Shown in pieces: positions 36,603 through 45,358 of a stretch of DNA of 64,000 nt. The number at the start of each line of letters is the position of its first letter. Within the stretch, counting starts at the first letter, position 1. The stretch comes from an uncultured Bacteroidales bacterium. Its GTDB lineage: Bacteria; Bacteroidota; Bacteroidia; Bacteroidales; WCHB1-69. The translations under genes were made by a program, and so were the position numbers. The notes under the pieces were generated by a model. The model saw nothing but the letters and a program-made list of their open reading frames with translations, did not search any database and was not told the origin of the DNA. The stretch is taken from assembly GCA_900317715.1 (NCBI GenBank), contig ONHS01000021.1, positions 1 through 64,000 of the forward strand. Reading direction: 5' to 3'.

Positions 36603-38264
36603 ATATTCAATCGGTTTTCCTGACAGATTAAACCACAACTCCTGTTCATCTTGCGTTTTCTTATCGACAATGATCACCTTGTAGGCGTTGAGTTTGTCGG
36701 CGAGACGCTTCACGGAGTAGTATTCTTTCAGTTTGTAACCTTTGTATTCCTTCTTGAGGTAGTCTTGAATGGTGGCGGAAAGGCTCTCGTTCTTGCCCAT
36801 CACCCACGTCTCCACGAGCTCGCCATAGCTATTATAGACACAGACTTCCTTGCCACGAGTGGTGAAGAAGATGGCCTGGTAGTTCATGTATCCGTCCTCT
36901 TTCCATTCCACGTTGTTCACTTTCGGGTATTTCAGCTTGAAGGCAGCCTTCACATTCTCGGGAACGCTGGCGGCATCATCGTTGCCTAAATCCATGTTCA
37001 TCTTTTCGTAGTATTTGTTGAGCGCGTCATCCTCGGCACTCTCCTTTTTGCTGCCACCCAACTCATAGTCGGGGTCGATGGTGCGGATAAGCTTGCCGGC
37101 CTTATCGAAGAAGATAGTGGTGACCAATTTGGCTTTGTAGTTGGCTTTCTCATAGAATTCCACCATCATCTTGTCGTCTTTGTCGGCACGTTGCTCCTTG
37201 ACGGCGCTCTTGAAACGCCATCCCGGATAGAAATCGTTGAGGTGCTTGGCCATCAAACCAGAGACGGACTCTTCGGGCATAATGGTGAGGGTTTTCTCCC
37301 AAACGCCAGCCGGAGTAATATATACGGCCGTTTTCTTGCCCTGATTCAAGCAGCGGGCAATATAGACGCTGTCAACCAGGAACCAGTTGAGTTCAGCGGG
37401 ATGTAACACCTTTTTAGCCAAAGCTTTGGAGACAACATCTGGAACGGTGTTAGCTTTGATGGCAATATTGCCGTGTTCGTCTTTCACCACAGGCTCGGGT
37501 TTTTCTTTCTTGGGTTTTGCCTCTTTCTGAGCCGTTTGAGCGGGTTTAGCAGTGTTGGCGTTGGCTTTGGCCGTGGCATTGGCTGGCTTTGCAGCAGGAG
37601 GGGTGGCCGGTTTTGAAGCCGGGGCTTTCGGGGAGTTCTTGGCGGCCTCTTTGGCAGCCTTGTCGGCGGCAGCTTTTTCGGCGGCCTCGCGTTTTGCAGC
37701 TTCTTCCTTGGCAGCCTGCTTCTCAGCAGCGGCAGCTTTCGCTTGCTCTATTTTGTCGGGATGCTTGACGGTAGGATCCTGGAATCCTTCGGGATCTTTG
37801 CGGGAGATCAACTTGTTCTGCCCCGTCGTGGAAAAGGTCAGCAATGAAGGCTTGGCGCCCACAACGTCCTCTTTCACTTCCAGATAGTAGTGCGTGCTCT
37901 CATCTTCTTTCTCTTCCAGACAACTCAAAACAATGATAAAGTCGGGATAATTTTCTTTAACATAGTCTGTTATGGAAGAAGGAAGCTCTCCGACAGGTAC
38001 CATGAAAAGCGTACGAATCCATTCTCCGCTGCTGGTAAGATACACTTTTCCGGTGGTGGAACCGTCCTTGATATTGGCAATATAGGTGTTTCCTTCCTTC
38101 ATCCAGCCAGTGACCTTTACGTAAGAATATTGCTCGTCAAGGGTTTGCACAACATCCGACGGCACCTCCGACGATTTGATCTTCTGGGCGAAAATAGCGT
38201 TTTGAGAAATAGTAACTATCTGAATAGCAGATAATAACAATGCAAATAACAGTTTATTTTTCAT
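36600..38264 (-). CDS. secreted protein with three PepSY-like (BLIP-like) modules and an Ala/Lys-rich linker
   Basis: About 554 residues from ATG 38264, with a signal peptide ending NAIFAQ. Three similar modules can be seen, each with a pattern like VPSDVVQTLDEQYSYVKVTGWMKEGNTYIA. They lie at about residues 30-150, 265-390 and 425-550 and resemble the PepSY-like family of small periplasmic Bacteroidetes proteins. Between the first and second lies a long Ala/Lys/Glu/Pro stretch (about 170-260) like a coiled or extended spacer. Function unknown. An in-frame TTG at 38282 is less likely as start. Confidence 0.75.
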   Translation of the reverse strand: MKNKLLFALLLSAIQIVTISQNAIFAQKIKSSEVPSDVVQTLDEQYSYVKVTGWMKEGNTYIANIKDGSTTGKVYLTSSGEWIRTLFMVPVGELPSSITDYVKENYPDFIIVLSCLEEKEDESTHYYLEVKEDVVGAKPSLLTFSTTGQNKLISRKDPEGFQDPTVKHPDKIEQAKAAAAEKQAAKEEAAKREAAEKAAADKAAKEAAKNSPKAPASKPATPPAAKPANATAKANANTAKPAQTAQKEAKPKKEKPEPVVKDEHGNIAIKANTVPDVVSKALAKKVLHPAELNWFLVDSVYIARCLNQGKKTAVYITPAGVWEKTLTIMPEESVSGLMAKHLNDFYPGWRFKSAVKEQRADKDDKMMVEFYEKANYKAKLVTTIFFDKAGKLIRTIDPDYELGGSKKESAEDDALNKYYEKMNMDLGNDDAASVPENVKAAFKLKYPKVNNVEWKEDGYMNYQAIFFTTRGKEVCVYNSYGELVETWVMGKNESLSATIQDYLKKEYKGYKLKEYYSVKRLADKLNAYKVIIVDKKTQDEQELWFNLSGKPIEY

Positions 38265-38292
38265 TTTTGTCAAGATTTTCAAAATAATGCCA

Positions 38293-38300
38293 CAAAAATA
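38293..38300 (-). promoter_or_regulatory. promoter -7 element of the PepSY-like gene
   Basis: TATTTTTG followed by TGGC, 28 bases before ATG 38264. Confidence 0.55.
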
Positions 38301-38324
38301 GTTTTTTTTTGTTTACCGTGCAAA

Positions 38325-38366
38325 GCCAACAGCCAAAAGCTAACAGCTAACAGCCAAAAGCCAACC
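38325..38366. repeat. AACAGCC/AAAAGCC repeat after uridine kinase
   Basis: Tandem GCCAACA, GCCAAAA and GCTAACA words begin 2-3 bases after the udk stop. GGCTATTGGC family, one arm only. Confidence 0.8.
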
Positions 38367-38368
38367 TT

Positions 38369-38986
38369 CTATCGTTTCGAATTCAATGTTTCTCTGATTT
38401 TAGCAGTGAGAATGTCTATACCGATGTTGTTTTGACCGCCGACTGGAATAATGATGTCTGCCAGCCGTTTGGTGGGCTCGATGAACAGCTCATGCATGGG
38501 TTTGACGAAATTGCGGTAGTGTCGGATGGATTTGTCGAGACCGCGACCGCGTTCAATGACATCGCGACTGATAATGCGGATCAAGCGTTCGTCGGCGTCG
38601 GTATCCACAAACACTTTAATGTCCATCGTGTCACAGAGTTCGGGATTGGTGAAGATAAGGATGCCCTCCACAATCAACACATCGGCGGGTTGCACAGGGA
38701 TGGTTTCCGTGCCGCGCGCGCAGGTGACATACGAGTAGGTGGGCATCTGGATGGTCTTGCCTTCCTTGAGCTGGTTGATGTGATCCACCAGCAAAGGAAA
38801 TTCAATGGCGGATGGATGGTCGAAGTTGATCTTCTCTTTCTCCGCTTGCGGGAGATCGCCATTGTCGCGATAATATGCATCCTGCGACAGCACACTGACG
38901 TGGTTTTTGGGGAATTGGTTGACAATTTTCTGCACCACTGAGGTTTTCCCGGAGCCGGATCCGCCGGCAATGCCTAATACTAGCAT
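38369..38986 (-). CDS. udk: uridine kinase
   Basis: Phosphorylates uridine and cytidine for pyrimidine salvage. The 205 residues start with the P-loop GIAGGSGSGKTS (GGSGSGKT at 8-15). They continue with SQDAYYRDNGDL and NFDHPSAIEFPLL, then LIVEGILIFTNPELCD and DTDADERLIRIISRD, all typical of Udk. Stands between two repeat blocks with no operon partner. Confidence 0.95.
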   Translation of the reverse strand: MLVLGIAGGSGSGKTSVVQKIVNQFPKNHVSVLSQDAYYRDNGDLPQAEKEKINFDHPSAIEFPLLVDHINQLKEGKTIQMPTYSYVTCARGTETIPVQPADVLIVEGILIFTNPELCDTMDIKVFVDTDADERLIRIISRDVIERGRGLDKSIRHYRNFVKPMHELFIEPTKRLADIIIPVGGQNNIGIDILTAKIRETLNSKR

Positions 38987-39010
38987 GATGGTCGATTTTG
39001 GTTTAACATT

Positions 39011-39076
39011 TTGGCTTTTGGCCTTTAGCTATTGGCTTTTGGCTAATAGCCAATAGCTAACAGCCAATAGCCAAAA
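39011..39076. repeat. long palindromic GGCTATTGGC-family repeat
   Basis: The left half (TTGGCTTTTGGCCTTTAGC onward) and the reverse complement of the right half match at most positions over about 33 bases, giving a long imperfect hairpin between udk and tRNA-Gln. Confidence 0.85.
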
Positions 39077-39092
39077 CCCGCGGCAAAGATGC

Positions 39093-39127
39093 AAAAAAAA
39101 ACCGAATCCAACAATTGAATTCGGTTT
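39093..39127 (-). terminator. terminator downstream of tRNA-Gln
   Basis: ACCGAAT (39101-39107) pairs with ATTCGGT (39119-39125). On the minus strand it is followed by a run of eight or nine T; on the plus strand T also follows, so it is bidirectional. Confidence 0.8.
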
Positions 39128-39133
39128 TTTTTG

Positions 39134-39204
39134 TTGCCCCGATAGGATTCGAACCCATACAAACAGAACCAGAATCTGCGGTGCTACCATTACACAACAG
39201 GGCA
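39134..39204 (-). tRNA. tRNA-Gln (anticodon CTG)
   Basis: The acceptor stem TGCCCTG/CGGGGCA has one T-G pair. The anticodon stem GCAGA/TCTGT encloses TTCTGGT with anticodon CTG. The T-arm is GGGT TCGAATC CTATC. The 3' CCA is not encoded. Confidence 0.93.
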
Positions 39205-39220
39205 GTAGCAAAATGCGCGG

Positions 39221-39228
39221 CAAAGATA
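39221..39228 (-). promoter_or_regulatory. tRNA-Gln promoter -7 element
   Basis: TATCTTTG followed by CCGCGC, 16 bases before the tRNA; same layout as the tRNA-Thr promoter. Confidence 0.6.
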
Positions 39229-39271
39229 CAATTTTTTCTTTACCGCGCATCATTTGTTGAAAAAAAATCTT

Positions 39272-40408
39272 TTAACTTACAAAAACCACTTCGTACCAGA
39301 TATATCCGCTGACTACAACTGCCTTATAATAAACGTTATCCACTTTGTAATAGAGGGTGTTGTCGAGGATGATTTCTTCGTAGTTGCTGGGCAGTTCGGC
39401 CACTCTTGCACCGATGGGAGGATCTACAACTTGGTAATTATTGTTGTATGGGAGGTAAAAAGTGCCATCATCGTAGTAGTAGTTGACATTGTTGTGGACC
39501 ACAATCACGGGGTTCCAGGTGCGGAAGAGAGCGTAGGCGATGACAGCTCCAAGGGGCGGACGGCAGATGACGTAGTATCCATTGAGGTAGCGGCAGTAAA
39601 CACCGTTGTAGAAGTAGTAGGGAGTTCCGTGGTAATATACGGGTCTGACGTGATGAGGGACGTGGATATGACCGTGATAGTTGTGGTGATTCGGGTGTAC
39701 ATAGGGGGTGTGAGGTGCGCCGCCGTGGTGCGGACCGTGACCCTCAGGATGTCCTCCAGGACCAGGTTTGCCGCCACCGTTGTTGACGTTGCTGTTGCCA
39801 TTCTCGCGAGGACCTGAAACGGGCTGCGGTTGAGCTTTGCCTTCACTTGTATATCCGCGCTTCTCGGTTGCAGTACCAGTAGTGGCGTTAGAGGTGTTCG
39901 GGGTACTCGTAGCAGGACGGGCAGCTGTCACATTCGTTTTATTTGCAGCGTTGGACGGAGTTGCTTTAGCGGGCTCGCGGGAAGTGCTTGTAGCGGGCGT
40001 AGTCGTAGTCGTGGTCGTCGGAACTCTGGAATTGTTCGAGGGAGTTGCTGCCGGACGAGTGGTCGTCGTGGTGGCCGGTCTGGCCGTGGTAGTGCTTCTG
40101 GAGCTGCTGGAAGTTGTGGTCTGACGCGTAGTCGTAACCGTTCTATTGTTGGTCGTCGTTGAAGAGGGACGGGCGGCTTGCTGTGCCTTCTGATAGGAGT
40201 TGTTGGCTTTGTTCAGTTGAGCGTCACCCTTCTTCATTTGACGTGCGGCCTGACTGGAGGAGGAAGGTGCACTTTGTTTGGTCACAGAGGTAGCACTTTT
40301 GCTGCTTGAGACTTTGGCTCTGGATGAGGCGGGCGTCTGAGCTCCGGCTTCCATTGAGACTAAACCTGTCATCAGGAAGATACTCATCATTAACATGAAC
40401 TTTTTCAT
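39272..40408 (-). CDS. secreted Ser/Thr-rich protein with a DUF6515-like C-terminal domain
   Basis: About 378 residues from ATG 40408, with a signal peptide ending MEAGAQ. The mature N-terminal half is almost wholly Ser, Thr, Ala, Arg and Asn (long TTT runs, about residues 25-190), likely an extended, perhaps glycosylated, stalk. Next is a Gly/Pro/His-rich segment (about 210-260). The C-terminal Tyr-rich part (YYFYNGVYCRYLNGYYVICRPP, then YYYDDGTFYLPYNNNYQVVDPPIGARV) resembles the Bacteroidetes DUF6515 pattern. Function unknown. The longer frame to 40453 adds no recognisable sequence. Confidence 0.7.
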   Translation of the reverse strand: MKKFMLMMSIFLMTGLVSMEAGAQTPASSRAKVSSSKSATSVTKQSAPSSSSQAARQMKKGDAQLNKANNSYQKAQQAARPSSTTTNNRTVTTTRQTTTSSSSRSTTTARPATTTTTRPAATPSNNSRVPTTTTTTTPATSTSREPAKATPSNAANKTNVTAARPATSTPNTSNATTGTATEKRGYTSEGKAQPQPVSGPRENGNSNVNNGGGKPGPGGHPEGHGPHHGGAPHTPYVHPNHHNYHGHIHVPHHVRPVYYHGTPYYFYNGVYCRYLNGYYVICRPPLGAVIAYALFRTWNPVIVVHNNVNYYYDDGTFYLPYNNNYQVVDPPIGARVAELPSNYEEIILDNTLYYKVDNVYYKAVVVSGYIWYEVVFVS

Positions 40409-40466
40409 AATCGTACGTTTTTGTTTGATAAAAGACACCTTTTTGACCCCCAACGACGATTATTGT

Positions 40467-42551
40467 TTAATGCTGCACGACAATTTTTTTGTGTAAAGTT
40501 TGGTCATGACCCTCGGCTTTCAGAAGGTAAACGCCATTAGAAAGCTGATTGACAGGGATTTCCACTGCTCTTTCTGCATGATATGTTTCTGAGAAAACGA
40601 CACCGCCTACCATATTATATATAGTGATGGTACATGGGTCGAGGTCTTCCGGCAAGGTGACATGAAGAAGATTAGAAGCAGGATTCGGATAGATGGGCAA
40701 GTTTGTGTTCCAATCCTCAATGCCCACACCGGTGGTGGACCATCTGACCAAGAAGCCCGGTCCGTTAAGATAGTTATCGCTGACAAAAACCACTCTGACC
40801 CTATGCGTATTACAGACGAGCTGACCAGGTAATTCATGGCCGGAATATTGGGCCAAAAGAACACTCGGATGAGCGTAGAAATCGTAGAAATCCAAATGAT
40901 CTTCAGGACTAATATTCATCTCTTCGAAAGTGAAGATATAGCTGGTGCCTTCTTCTGAACGAAGGTTCCAAGCACAGCGGGCATTATCGATATAATTACC
41001 GTCGCCACCGTTGTCAGAAAATTCACCCGTAGGCTCGGAAGATTGTTGTGTTCCGCAATTGCTTTCGTTACGATAGCATTCGTAAGAGAGTCGCCAACCT
41101 TGCGCCGTGACCGAATCGTCGGTCTCAAACGTGATGTACAGGCTGTCCGTATTGAAAGAGACGTTTTGGGAGGAAATCTCTCCAGAAAATTCCGCTAAGA
41201 GGTTGTTCCTTCTCGGATGCCCATTCCAAAACCTGAGAAAGTCGTGGCCTTCTTGAGTGTCAAGGTGCTGCAATGAGATCTGGACCCTATACTGATTGGG
41301 ATAGGTGATGATGTAGGTACAGTGGGTGTTGTTTTGGTAAGGAAAATTTCCACTGCCGTCTTCCAAAGTGCCGTTCAATGCGGTAACCAGATGTTCCTGA
41401 CAATAGGTGGGATATTCGCTTGCTAAAGGATACATATTGAAAATGGCAGCTTGATAATAATCGAAATTACCAACAGCGTTTTGAATAGAATCATTGTTCT
41501 CAGTGGCATAATAGCCGTTGCCGGATCCTCCCCAACCGAAGTTGAAGTGGAAATATTCGTCTGAGTTATAGCCATCGCAAACAAAGGCATGACCACCATC
41601 TTCGGAAAATCCCGAATAATAAATGGGTCGTCCGGCATTCAAGTTTGTCATTAGCTTATTGTGCCATGCTTGATCCGAATAGTGTTCTTTGCTAGAACGA
41701 TGGGCTTCCGGGCTATATCCGAAATAGGTAGCCATAGCATCGGGTACATTTTCGGAATAGGCGCCTGAACCATCGGGACCGTACATCATGTCAACAGCTG
41801 TGCCAGCGTGGAAAATCAACTTGGCGACCTCATTGTTGTAATAACTCAGTTGGTCACACATGGCATCGTAGTGGTAATGCTGTTGGGCAAAGTTGACGTA
41901 AAAGTCGCCGTAGTCTGTATAATTAACGTGACTTCCCGAGCCAGTTTCCGGATACCGGTAGTAGTACATAATCTGAGACATAGCGATAGACACACAGCCA
42001 TTGGGCACATGTCCGTCGTAACCATTCGGCGTATTTTCGTCCCTTGGGCACAAATAATTATAGTATTTGTTCTGATTCCATTTGGAACGAAGAAGTGGAC
42101 TCACCACCGCTTCGGTACGGAGCCCGCGTTCGGAAGGGTAACGAAGTTCCTCCCAGGCATTCCGCACTTTTTCTGTTTGAGGGAGTTGCACACGTCGTGC
42201 TGCGGCGATGCCTTGACGATAGTAGTTCAAAAAGAATTCTACCCCAGGAGCCAAATCGTTTAACTGAATGTCATTTTCGAAATCGTATGCCAATACGGGA
42301 AAGACGGCGTCTTCTGCTGACAAGATGAGAAATCCGGCATCAAAGTGAAGAACGGCCAAAGCAACCTCTCCATCTTCGCTGAGAAACTCGCAAGATTTCA
42401 GTTCATATTGTGCGGCTTCTGGACGAATAAATCGGGCTTTTTGTTGGAATGCGCGGGTCCCCAGCGTCTTCATCTCATTTTTGGTCAGCGTATTAGCGGA
42501 CAACACCATGGGAATGAGAGACAAAAACAATAATAAATTCTTGATTTTCAT
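40467..42551 (-). CDS. secreted C10-family cysteine protease with type IX sorting domain
   Basis: A 694-residue streptopain/interpain-type protease. In order: a signal peptide (to about 19); a propeptide (about 20-150); the catalytic domain with nucleophile Cys186 in NGCVSIAMSQIMYY and His321 in GGHAFVCDGY; a FNFGWGG block; and two CUB-like domains (about 384-490 and 498-607, each starting at a Cys). The C-terminal domain has IYPNPASNLLHV and SNGVYLLKAEG and ends KKIVVQH, the type IX sorting signal. It is probably exported by the system that includes PorQ and bound to the surface or released. The CUB domains may bind proteins or glycans. Confidence 0.93.
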   Translation of the reverse strand: MKIKNLLLFLSLIPMVLSANTLTKNEMKTLGTRAFQQKARFIRPEAAQYELKSCEFLSEDGEVALAVLHFDAGFLILSAEDAVFPVLAYDFENDIQLNDLAPGVEFFLNYYRQGIAAARRVQLPQTEKVRNAWEELRYPSERGLRTEAVVSPLLRSKWNQNKYYNYLCPRDENTPNGYDGHVPNGCVSIAMSQIMYYYRYPETGSGSHVNYTDYGDFYVNFAQQHYHYDAMCDQLSYYNNEVAKLIFHAGTAVDMMYGPDGSGAYSENVPDAMATYFGYSPEAHRSSKEHYSDQAWHNKLMTNLNAGRPIYYSGFSEDGGHAFVCDGYNSDEYFHFNFGWGGSGNGYYATENNDSIQNAVGNFDYYQAAIFNMYPLASEYPTYCQEHLVTALNGTLEDGSGNFPYQNNTHCTYIITYPNQYRVQISLQHLDTQEGHDFLRFWNGHPRRNNLLAEFSGEISSQNVSFNTDSLYITFETDDSVTAQGWRLSYECYRNESNCGTQQSSEPTGEFSDNGGDGNYIDNARCAWNLRSEEGTSYIFTFEEMNISPEDHLDFYDFYAHPSVLLAQYSGHELPGQLVCNTHRVRVVFVSDNYLNGPGFLVRWSTTGVGIEDWNTNLPIYPNPASNLLHVTLPEDLDPCTITIYNMVGGVVFSETYHAERAVEIPVNQLSNGVYLLKAEGHDQTLHKKIVVQH

Positions 42552-42652
42552 TACTTTACAGAATCTTGAATAACAAAGAATGGATATCTGAAGAGATACC
42601 CATTCTTATAACGATAATACATAAATTATATTGTTCTAAAGGAAGAGATGCA

Positions 42653-43123
42653 TTAAATCATCTCGTCAAATTCATCGGGTTCTGGCATGTTGAGATCGTC
42701 GGATTCCTCAGATGATCTTTCGGTGTGCGGGAGGCCCAGCGTAGAACGTTGCAGAGAAGCGATGAGGGAACCGATCATCTTCGTCAGCTCCATCAGTTCC
42801 GTACGGGAATGTTCCTTGCCCTCATCGGACAGAATACCGATGCGTGATGCAATCTCGGTGTGGACAACACACTCTCTAACAGAGCTTTTCGCCATTTTTA
42901 AGTAATACAAGAACTGTGTTCTGTTGCGGGACGAGCCTTCGGCCGTGTTCAGAGCAATGTCTTGTGCAGACTTCAAGAATGACTTCTGCATGAATTTTTG
43001 GTTCGCCGCCATTTCGCCGGTGGGAAGTTGTTGGTAAAGCCATACAATATAATCCATGGCTTTAGCGTAGATTCTTAAATCTTCAAATCTGAAGAAACTT
43101 ACATTGTTGTCTCTCTCGTTCAT
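42653..43123 (-). CDS. four-helix-bundle protein (S23/IVS-encoded family)
   Basis: 156 residues from ATG 43123. The segment FRFEDLRIYAKAMDYIVWLYQQLP followed by NTAEGSSRNRTQFLYYLKMAKSSVRECVVHTEIA is the signature of the family first found in 23S rRNA intervening sequences; the Avd protein of diversity-generating retroelements has the same fold. Here it stands alone as an ordinary gene, with no reverse transcriptase nearby. Function unknown. The C-terminal tail is acidic. Confidence 0.85.
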   Translation of the reverse strand: MNERDNNVSFFRFEDLRIYAKAMDYIVWLYQQLPTGEMAANQKFMQKSFLKSAQDIALNTAEGSSRNRTQFLYYLKMAKSSVRECVVHTEIASRIGILSDEGKEHSRTELMELTKMIGSLIASLQRSTLGLPHTERSSEESDDLNMPEPDEFDEMI

Positions 43124-43147
43124 AATATTGACTTTTATTTTGGGCAG

Positions 43148-43155
43148 CAAAAATA
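43148..43155 (-). promoter_or_regulatory. promoter -7 element of the four-helix-bundle gene
   Basis: TATTTTTG followed by CTGCC, 24 bases before ATG 43123. Confidence 0.55.
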
Positions 43156-43379
43156 CGAATATTTCTTTACAAAAAACCATTAATTTTTATTCTTCTTTTT
43201 GTGGGCAAAACGAGTCAATATTTAAGGCATTGTCTATCAGTGGGATAAAAAAAGCGCTAAAACACTATTTCTGATAGAAATTTCAAAGGCTATCTTCATG
43301 TAAAATATTGATAATAACATTATTATGAGAATTTGAAAACCTTTTTTTCGCAAAAAAACGAGGTAATCATAAATTTTGC

Positions 43380-43387
43380 TACTTTTG
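43380..43387 (+). promoter_or_regulatory. promoter -7 element of the M23-phoH-lpxK-punA unit
   Basis: TACTTTTG followed by CACCCC, 29 bases before ATG 43417. It supports that start over the frame opening at 43333. Confidence 0.6.
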
Positions 43388-43416
43388 CACCCCAAAATCG
43401 GGTACAGAAAGCAGAA

Positions 43417-44328
43417 ATGAGCAAGTTTGAGAAGATAAAAAAGGCATGGAATTTCATCGTCAGCGAATGGAAAACGCGCTACAGGCTCGTATTTTCCAAT
43501 GAAGACACGCATGAGCAAAGCTTCGTGATTCGCAAAATCACCTTCCAAAAAGTGGTGGTGGTGACGATTTTGGCGGCTTTTGTCATCATTGTTTTGACTA
43601 CCATACTCATTGCATTGACCCCCTTGCGCGTCTATATTCCAGGATATACGGATCAAAAAGACTTTAAGTTGTACAAGCAAACTGCCGCCCGGGTGGATTC
43701 GTTGGAGAAACAAGCGACTGTCAATCAGCAATATATTGAATCTTTCTCCGATATGTTGGAAGGGAAAGACGGTAGTTTGTATGAGGACGACGAGGCTACA
43801 ACCACCCCTGACGTGCATCCCGTGGAACGGAACAAGGACCGTGCCAGCAAGGTGAACGAACTGATTGAAGAATCGGAGATGATTTTGGGACGTATTTCGG
43901 ACAACAACACTTCAACGACGGGAGTTCCCAACATCGAACAGGCAAAAATCACCAGCATTTCCATCAATCCACCTGCCATGGGGGCTGTCACCCGCATTTT
44001 CGACGCTTCGCAGAACCATTACGGCATTGATATTGCCACGGGCGACAACCCGACGGTCACGAGTGTGGCAGACGGCGTGGTGATTGCGGCAAACTACACA
44101 TCTACAGACGGTTATACGATTATTATCCAGCATCCTGGTAATATGATTTCCATTTATAAACGAAATGCGGCGTTGCTGAAAACGGTCGGGTCCCGCGTGA
44201 AAAGCGGAATGCCCATTGCCACGGCCGGCAATACCGGTTCGTCGGAAGGCAATACTCGCCATCTCCACTTCGAACTTTGGTATAACGGCTTTCCTATCAA
44301 TCCTTTAAATTATCTTATAATCGAATAA
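43417..44328 (+). CDS. M23-family peptidoglycan endopeptidase
   Basis: A 303-residue membrane-anchored murein hydrolase. A basic cytoplasmic N terminus is followed by one membrane helix (VVVTILAAFVIIVLTTILIAL), an acidic linker, and a LytM domain. Both zinc motifs are intact: HYGIDIA (the HxxxD pair) and HLHFELW (the HxH pair). It would cut peptide cross-links in the periplasm or regulate other hydrolases. ATG 43417 is used because the upstream part of the frame contains the promoter. phoH starts 7 bases later. Confidence 0.9.
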   Translation: MSKFEKIKKAWNFIVSEWKTRYRLVFSNEDTHEQSFVIRKITFQKVVVVTILAAFVIIVLTTILIALTPLRVYIPGYTDQKDFKLYKQTAARVDSLEKQATVNQQYIESFSDMLEGKDGSLYEDDEATTTPDVHPVERNKDRASKVNELIEESEMILGRISDNNTSTTGVPNIEQAKITSISINPPAMGAVTRIFDASQNHYGIDIATGDNPTVTSVADGVVIAANYTSTDGYTIIIQHPGNMISIYKRNAALLKTVGSRVKSGMPIATAGNTGSSEGNTRHLHFELWYNGFPINPLNYLIIE

Positions 44329-44335
44329 TAGACGA

Positions 44336-45358
44336 ATGGACAAAATCATTGACATCAATCCTGAATCAGCTGTTGAATTACTTGGCTTTCAGAATAATAA
44401 CATCAAAATGCTCACCCACATCTTCCCGAAATTGAAGATTGTGGTGCGCGGCAATGAAATCAAAGTCTCTGGAGCCGACGAGGATGTAGAGGAATTCGAG
44501 AAACGTATTTCGTTGTTAGAGAGACATATAGAAGAGTTTGGCAAACTCACGGAAACCGATATCATCAACATTACCGCCATGGAAGATGATAGCTTTTACG
44601 CCCTTAACTCCGTAGATGCCAATGTAATCGTACACGGGCGCGAAGGCAAAATCATCAAGGCCATCACCCCGAACCAGAAACGACTGGTGGAGAGCGCCGA
44701 GAAAAACGACATGGTGTTTGTGGTGGGTCCCGCTGGTACAGGCAAGACCTACACCGCCGTCGCATTGGCTGTGAAAGCATTGAAAAACAAACAGATACGT
44801 AGAATTATCCTCACTCGTCCCGCGGTGGAAGCAGGAGAAAACCTCGGTTTTCTGCCAGGCGACCTTCGCGACAAGCTCGACCCCTATCTCCAACCGCTCT
44901 ACGATGCACTTTGGGATATGATGCCGATGCAGAAGCTGGTGACGCTCATGGAGGACAAGGTGATTGAGATTGCCCCGCTGGCCTTCATGCGCGGCCGCAC
45001 GCTCGACAACGCCTACGTGATTCTCGATGAAGCGCAAAACGCCACGTCCGCACAACTCAAGATGTTCCTCACGCGCATGGGTAAAAACGCCAAATTCTTC
45101 ATCACCGGCGACATCACCCAAATCGACCTGCCTAAGAATCAACAATCCGGTTTGATTTTGGCCGATCGAATCTTAAACGGCGTGAAAGGCATCGATTTCA
45201 TCTACATGGATAATAAAGATGTTGTGCGTCACCATCTTGTGACCAAAATCATCACGCGATACGAGGCTTACGAAAACGAGGTGGAGGAGGCGATTCGCAA
45301 ACGCCGCGAGGCACGCGAAGCCGCAAAACAGAGCGAAGCGTCTGAAAATGCCATTTAA
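44336..45358 (+). CDS. phoH: PhoH-family ATPase
   Basis: A 340-residue cytoplasmic P-loop protein with Walker A GPAGTGKT at 131-138, the LTRPAVEAGENLGFLPGD block, Walker B-like YVILDEAQNAT and a TGDITQIDLP motif. PhoH proteins resemble helicase/RNA-binding ATPases and are linked to RNA metabolism; the precise role is unsettled. The C-terminal Lys/Arg/Glu tail overlaps lpxK by 11 bases. Confidence 0.93.
   Translation: MDKIIDINPESAVELLGFQNNNIKMLTHIFPKLKIVVRGNEIKVSGADEDVEEFEKRISLLERHIEEFGKLTETDIINITAMEDDSFYALNSVDANVIVHGREGKIIKAITPNQKRLVESAEKNDMVFVVGPAGTGKTYTAVALAVKALKNKQIRRIILTRPAVEAGENLGFLPGDLRDKLDPYLQPLYDALWDMMPMQKLVTLMEDKVIEIAPLAFMRGRTLDNAYVILDEAQNATSAQLKMFLTRMGKNAKFFITGDITQIDLPKNQQSGLILADRILNGVKGIDFIYMDNKDVVRHHLVTKIITRYEAYENEVEEAIRKRREAREAAKQSEASENAI

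Larger units (their letters stand above)
43124..43416. other. 293-base gap between the four-helix gene and the M23 peptidase gene
   Basis: Holds the two divergent promoter elements (43148-43155 and 43380-43387). AATATTGAC near 43125 and GTCAATATT near 43213 form a widely spaced 9-bp inverted repeat. No gene or RNA recognised. Confidence 0.5.

Noticed and set aside
42653-43123. Possible diversity-generating retroelement (Avd-like four-helix protein plus FISUMP targets)
   Set aside because: No reverse transcriptase and no template repeat are visible. Differences between the two FISUMP ends are not concentrated at adenines.
43237-43818. Minus-strand frame of 193 codons before the M23 gene
   Set aside because: Overlaps the M23 peptidase gene and its promoter and has no family similarity I can see.
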